This document shows positions 5,717 through 6,887 of a stretch of 6,887 nt of DNA, one piece after another. How positions within the stretch are numbered: the stretch's first letter is position 1; each line of letters starts with the position of its first letter. The notes beneath the pieces are model-generated. The model saw nothing but the letters and a program-made list of their open reading frames with translations, ran no database searches and was not told where the DNA came from. Source of the DNA: Anaerolineales bacterium (GTDB lineage: Bacteria > Chloroflexota > Anaerolineae > Anaerolineales > Villigracilaceae); the NCBI GenBank assembly GCA_025966435.1, contig JAICRQ010000186.1:1-6887 (forward strand). Reading direction: 5' to 3'. The translations under genes were made by a program, and so were the position numbers.

Positions 5717-6460
5717 TTATCTGTCTTTCAACACGTTCCATCTGGCGATCAACATCTTCACTTGCAGGCGGACTCGAGCGTCCGCATCGCCGAGCGCCCA
5801 TGCGGAACGCGTCGCTTGCTTGGTTTCTTCTTCGAGTGCGACGAAGTCTTCCCACTCGGTGTCGATCCACTCTTCCATTTCGGCTGGCGTGTCCCACGAG
5901 TAGGAATACGAGAAAAATTCTTGCCTATCGCGCGAGAACCAGCCGTTTTCTGAGGCTTGGACAATAGCGCGATTGGCGGCTTCATCGTCTGCCAGCCCGA
6001 CCGGGAAATCCTGTACCCTGCCGGTCTGGCGGATTTCGCGCATGGAGGTCACTTCGACCTGCCAGCGGTCCATGAGGGGGCGGATATCGATCAGGATACC
6101 GTCCGGTATAAGGACTCGTCGAATTTCATTCAAGGCATGGACCATGCCTTCATGTGCAATACATCAGAGCGACCAGGCAAGGACCGCAATATCGAAAGTC
6201 TCTTTTGAAAAGGGCAAATATTCTGAAGCCGCGGCTGTGAAGAGAACCTTGTGTTCCAGATCAGAAGCTCTATCAACCTCTGCGACCCGCAAGGCATCTG
6301 TATCGGTGTCAATACCGACAGTTAGCTGAGCCTCCTTTGCATATTGCCACGTCAGCCGCCCCTCACCGCAACCGACCTCCAGCACGCGCTTGTTCCTAAA
6401 ATCTGCCAATGTATGCAAATGTTTTGATTCGTTGCGTTCGGGATCATTTTGTATGGTCAT
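5717..6460 (-). CDS. Class I SAM-dependent methyltransferase with in-frame UGA at codon 99: candidate selenoprotein
   Basis: Read through a single TGA (6166-6164) this is a 247-residue methyltransferase. Motif I, VLEVGCGEGRLTW (26-38), binds SAM; Asp51 in GIDTD should hold the ribose; FDIAVLAWSL (89-98) is the motif IV strand; and EIRRVLIPDGILIDIRP (112-128) is the usual following helix and strand. The TGA falls between Leu98 and Cys100, giving L-TGA-C-I-A-H-E-G, and the frame is identical on both sides with no indel. I read TGA as possible selenocysteine because a SECIS-like hairpin follows (see 6127-6154). The alternatives are a nonsense mutation (pseudogene) or a base error of TGC/TGT/TGG. 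Internal restart at the ATG at 6145 has no well-placed ribosome site and would lose the SAM site. The start at 6460 is set by AAAGGTG 8 nt upstream and by the ATGA overlap with the dehydrogenase gene. The methyl acceptor is unknown. Confidence is for the gene; the Sec reading is about 0.6. Confidence 0.8.
6127..6154 (-). promoter_or_regulatory. Candidate bacterial SECIS element downstream of the in-frame UGA
   Basis: On the minus strand AAGGCAU (6150-6144) pairs perfectly with AUGCCUU (6138-6132) around the loop GGUCC (6143-6139). The loop can close by one more G-C pair to the triloop GUC. A lower stem CAU (6154-6152) with AUG (6129-6127) can form across a small internal loop. Counting from the base after UGA, the upper stem starts at nt 14 and the loop at nt 21. 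Bacterial SECIS elements typically put an apical loop with an early G about 16-37 nt after UGA. The E. coli fdhF element has the loop GGUCU at nt 19. The bulged U of the E. coli upper stem is not seen here. The hairpin lies inside codons for EGMVHAL, so coding constraint may contribute. Confidence 0.6.
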
Positions 6461-6887
6461 ATTCGCAGCACCTTTGCGCCGCGGATCCTGCCTTGCTTCA
6501 ATTCGAGCAGCGCCTGATTGGCACCCTCCAAATGATATTCCTGGTATTCGGGTTTGATGTTTGCTTCTGCAGCGAGCGCTAAAAACTCGCGCACATCTGC
6601 ACGCGTCACATTCGCGACGGATTTGATCTCCTTTTCCATCCAAACCTGGGAAGCATAATCCAAACCCAAGAGCGTTTCCTTATCCGTATCTTCTTTGCGA
6701 ATGGCGTTGATCACAAGTCGTCCGCCTGGTCGAAGGTGTTTCAACGCTTCCATGTCTGGGCCCCAGACGGGTGTGGTGTCGATGATCGCGCCCAATTCAT
6801 CAGTCGGAATCTCGTCGATTCCTCCAGCCCAAGCGGCACCCAGCGAGAGGGCGAACTCGCGTTCACGCGGGTTTCTAGTAAAGACGA
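6457..6887 (-). CDS. C-terminal part of a zinc-type (MDR) alcohol dehydrogenase, cut by the window edge
   Basis: The last 142 codons of a minus-strand gene enter from the right edge. The visible part is the second half of the nucleotide-binding domain and the C-terminal lobe of a medium-chain dehydrogenase. VFTRNPRER with LGAAWAGG lies just after the expected dinucleotide-binding turn, and the Arg after the second strand favours NADP(H). It is followed by GAIIDTTPVWG, the LRPGGRLVINAIR strand-turn-strand, and a tail ending LLELKQGRIRGAKVLRI, the usual MDR C-terminus. The zinc ligands and the GxGxxG turn are outside the window, so catalytic competence cannot be judged. The best guess is an AdhA-like alcohol or aldehyde reductase. 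Its TGA stop overlaps the methyltransferase ATG (ATGA), indicating translational coupling with that gene. Confidence 0.85.
   Translation of the reverse strand, partial: VFTRNPREREFALSLGAAWAGGIDEIPTDELGAIIDTTPVWGPDMEALKHLRPGGRLVINAIRKEDTDKETLLGLDYASQVWMEKEIKSVANVTRADVREFLALAAEANIKPEYQEYHLEGANQALLELKQGRIRGAKVLRI

Noticed and set aside
5685..5897. 71-residue N-terminal extension of the M23 peptidase
   Set aside because: It is an Arg-rich shadow of the methyltransferase 3' end in another frame. The ATG at 5684 gives a normal N-terminus followed by membrane helices.
5717..6145. Independent 142-aa protein starting at the ATG at 6145
   Set aside because: It begins in the middle of a methyltransferase fold, lacks the SAM-binding motifs and has no properly spaced ribosome site. 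It is better read as the second part of the interrupted gene.
6164..6643. Separate 159-aa protein ending at the TGA, with a 61-residue extension before the methyltransferase start
   Set aside because: The extension is Arg/Cys-rich, lies across the 3' end of the dehydrogenase gene in another frame and is not methyltransferase-like. The ribosome site and ATGA overlap support the start at 6460, and the fold is incomplete without the sequence beyond the TGA.

Overview
The window looks like chromosomal DNA from a free-living bacterium of moderate GC content. Several protein types (the CUT1-type ABC ATPase variant, a HicB-like/DinB-like fusion, and a conserved hypothetical ending in PNSGLSVRLP) remind me of Chloroflexota such as Anaerolineae. 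That placement is inference from protein flavour only. I see no rRNA, tRNA, CRISPR array, insertion sequence or phage structural gene.

Layout. At the left edge is the first 54 codons of a small membrane protein (1-162, minus), preceded by a regulatory-looking stretch with a dyad and a 14-bp palindrome. Next on the minus strand are a conserved hypothetical (280-816), a HicB-like/DinB-like fusion protein (998-1690) and a MOSC-domain protein (1668-2246). The last two overlap by 23 nt and appear to be expressed from one strong promoter at 2267-2295. Diverging from it is the only plus-strand gene, an orphan sugar-type ABC transporter ATPase (2346-3521). It ends in a GC-rich, hairpin-forming region between convergent genes.

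The right half is a compact minus-strand run, read from right to left. It holds the C-terminal part of a zinc-type alcohol dehydrogenase (6457 to the right edge), a class I SAM-dependent methyltransferase (5717-6460, ATGA overlap), a membrane-anchored M23 metallopeptidase (4731-5684) and a Tat-exported phosphoesterase of the phospholipase C/acid phosphatase family (3595-4722). Gaps of 32 and 8 bp and the 4-nt overlap suggest one transcript. The last two products should act in the cell envelope or outside the cell.

The most interesting observation is in the methyltransferase. Its reading frame is interrupted by a single in-frame TGA at codon 99, just after the conserved core strand, with a Cys codon next to it. 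The frame and the family-typical sequence continue unbroken on the far side. Starting 13 nt after the TGA there is a perfect 7-bp stem with a GGUCC loop. Its size, distance and loop G match a bacterial selenocysteine insertion element, and the loop is close to the GGUCU loop of E. coli fdhF. I therefore read this gene as a candidate selenoprotein methyltransferase. A plain nonsense mutation or a sequencing error is the main alternative.
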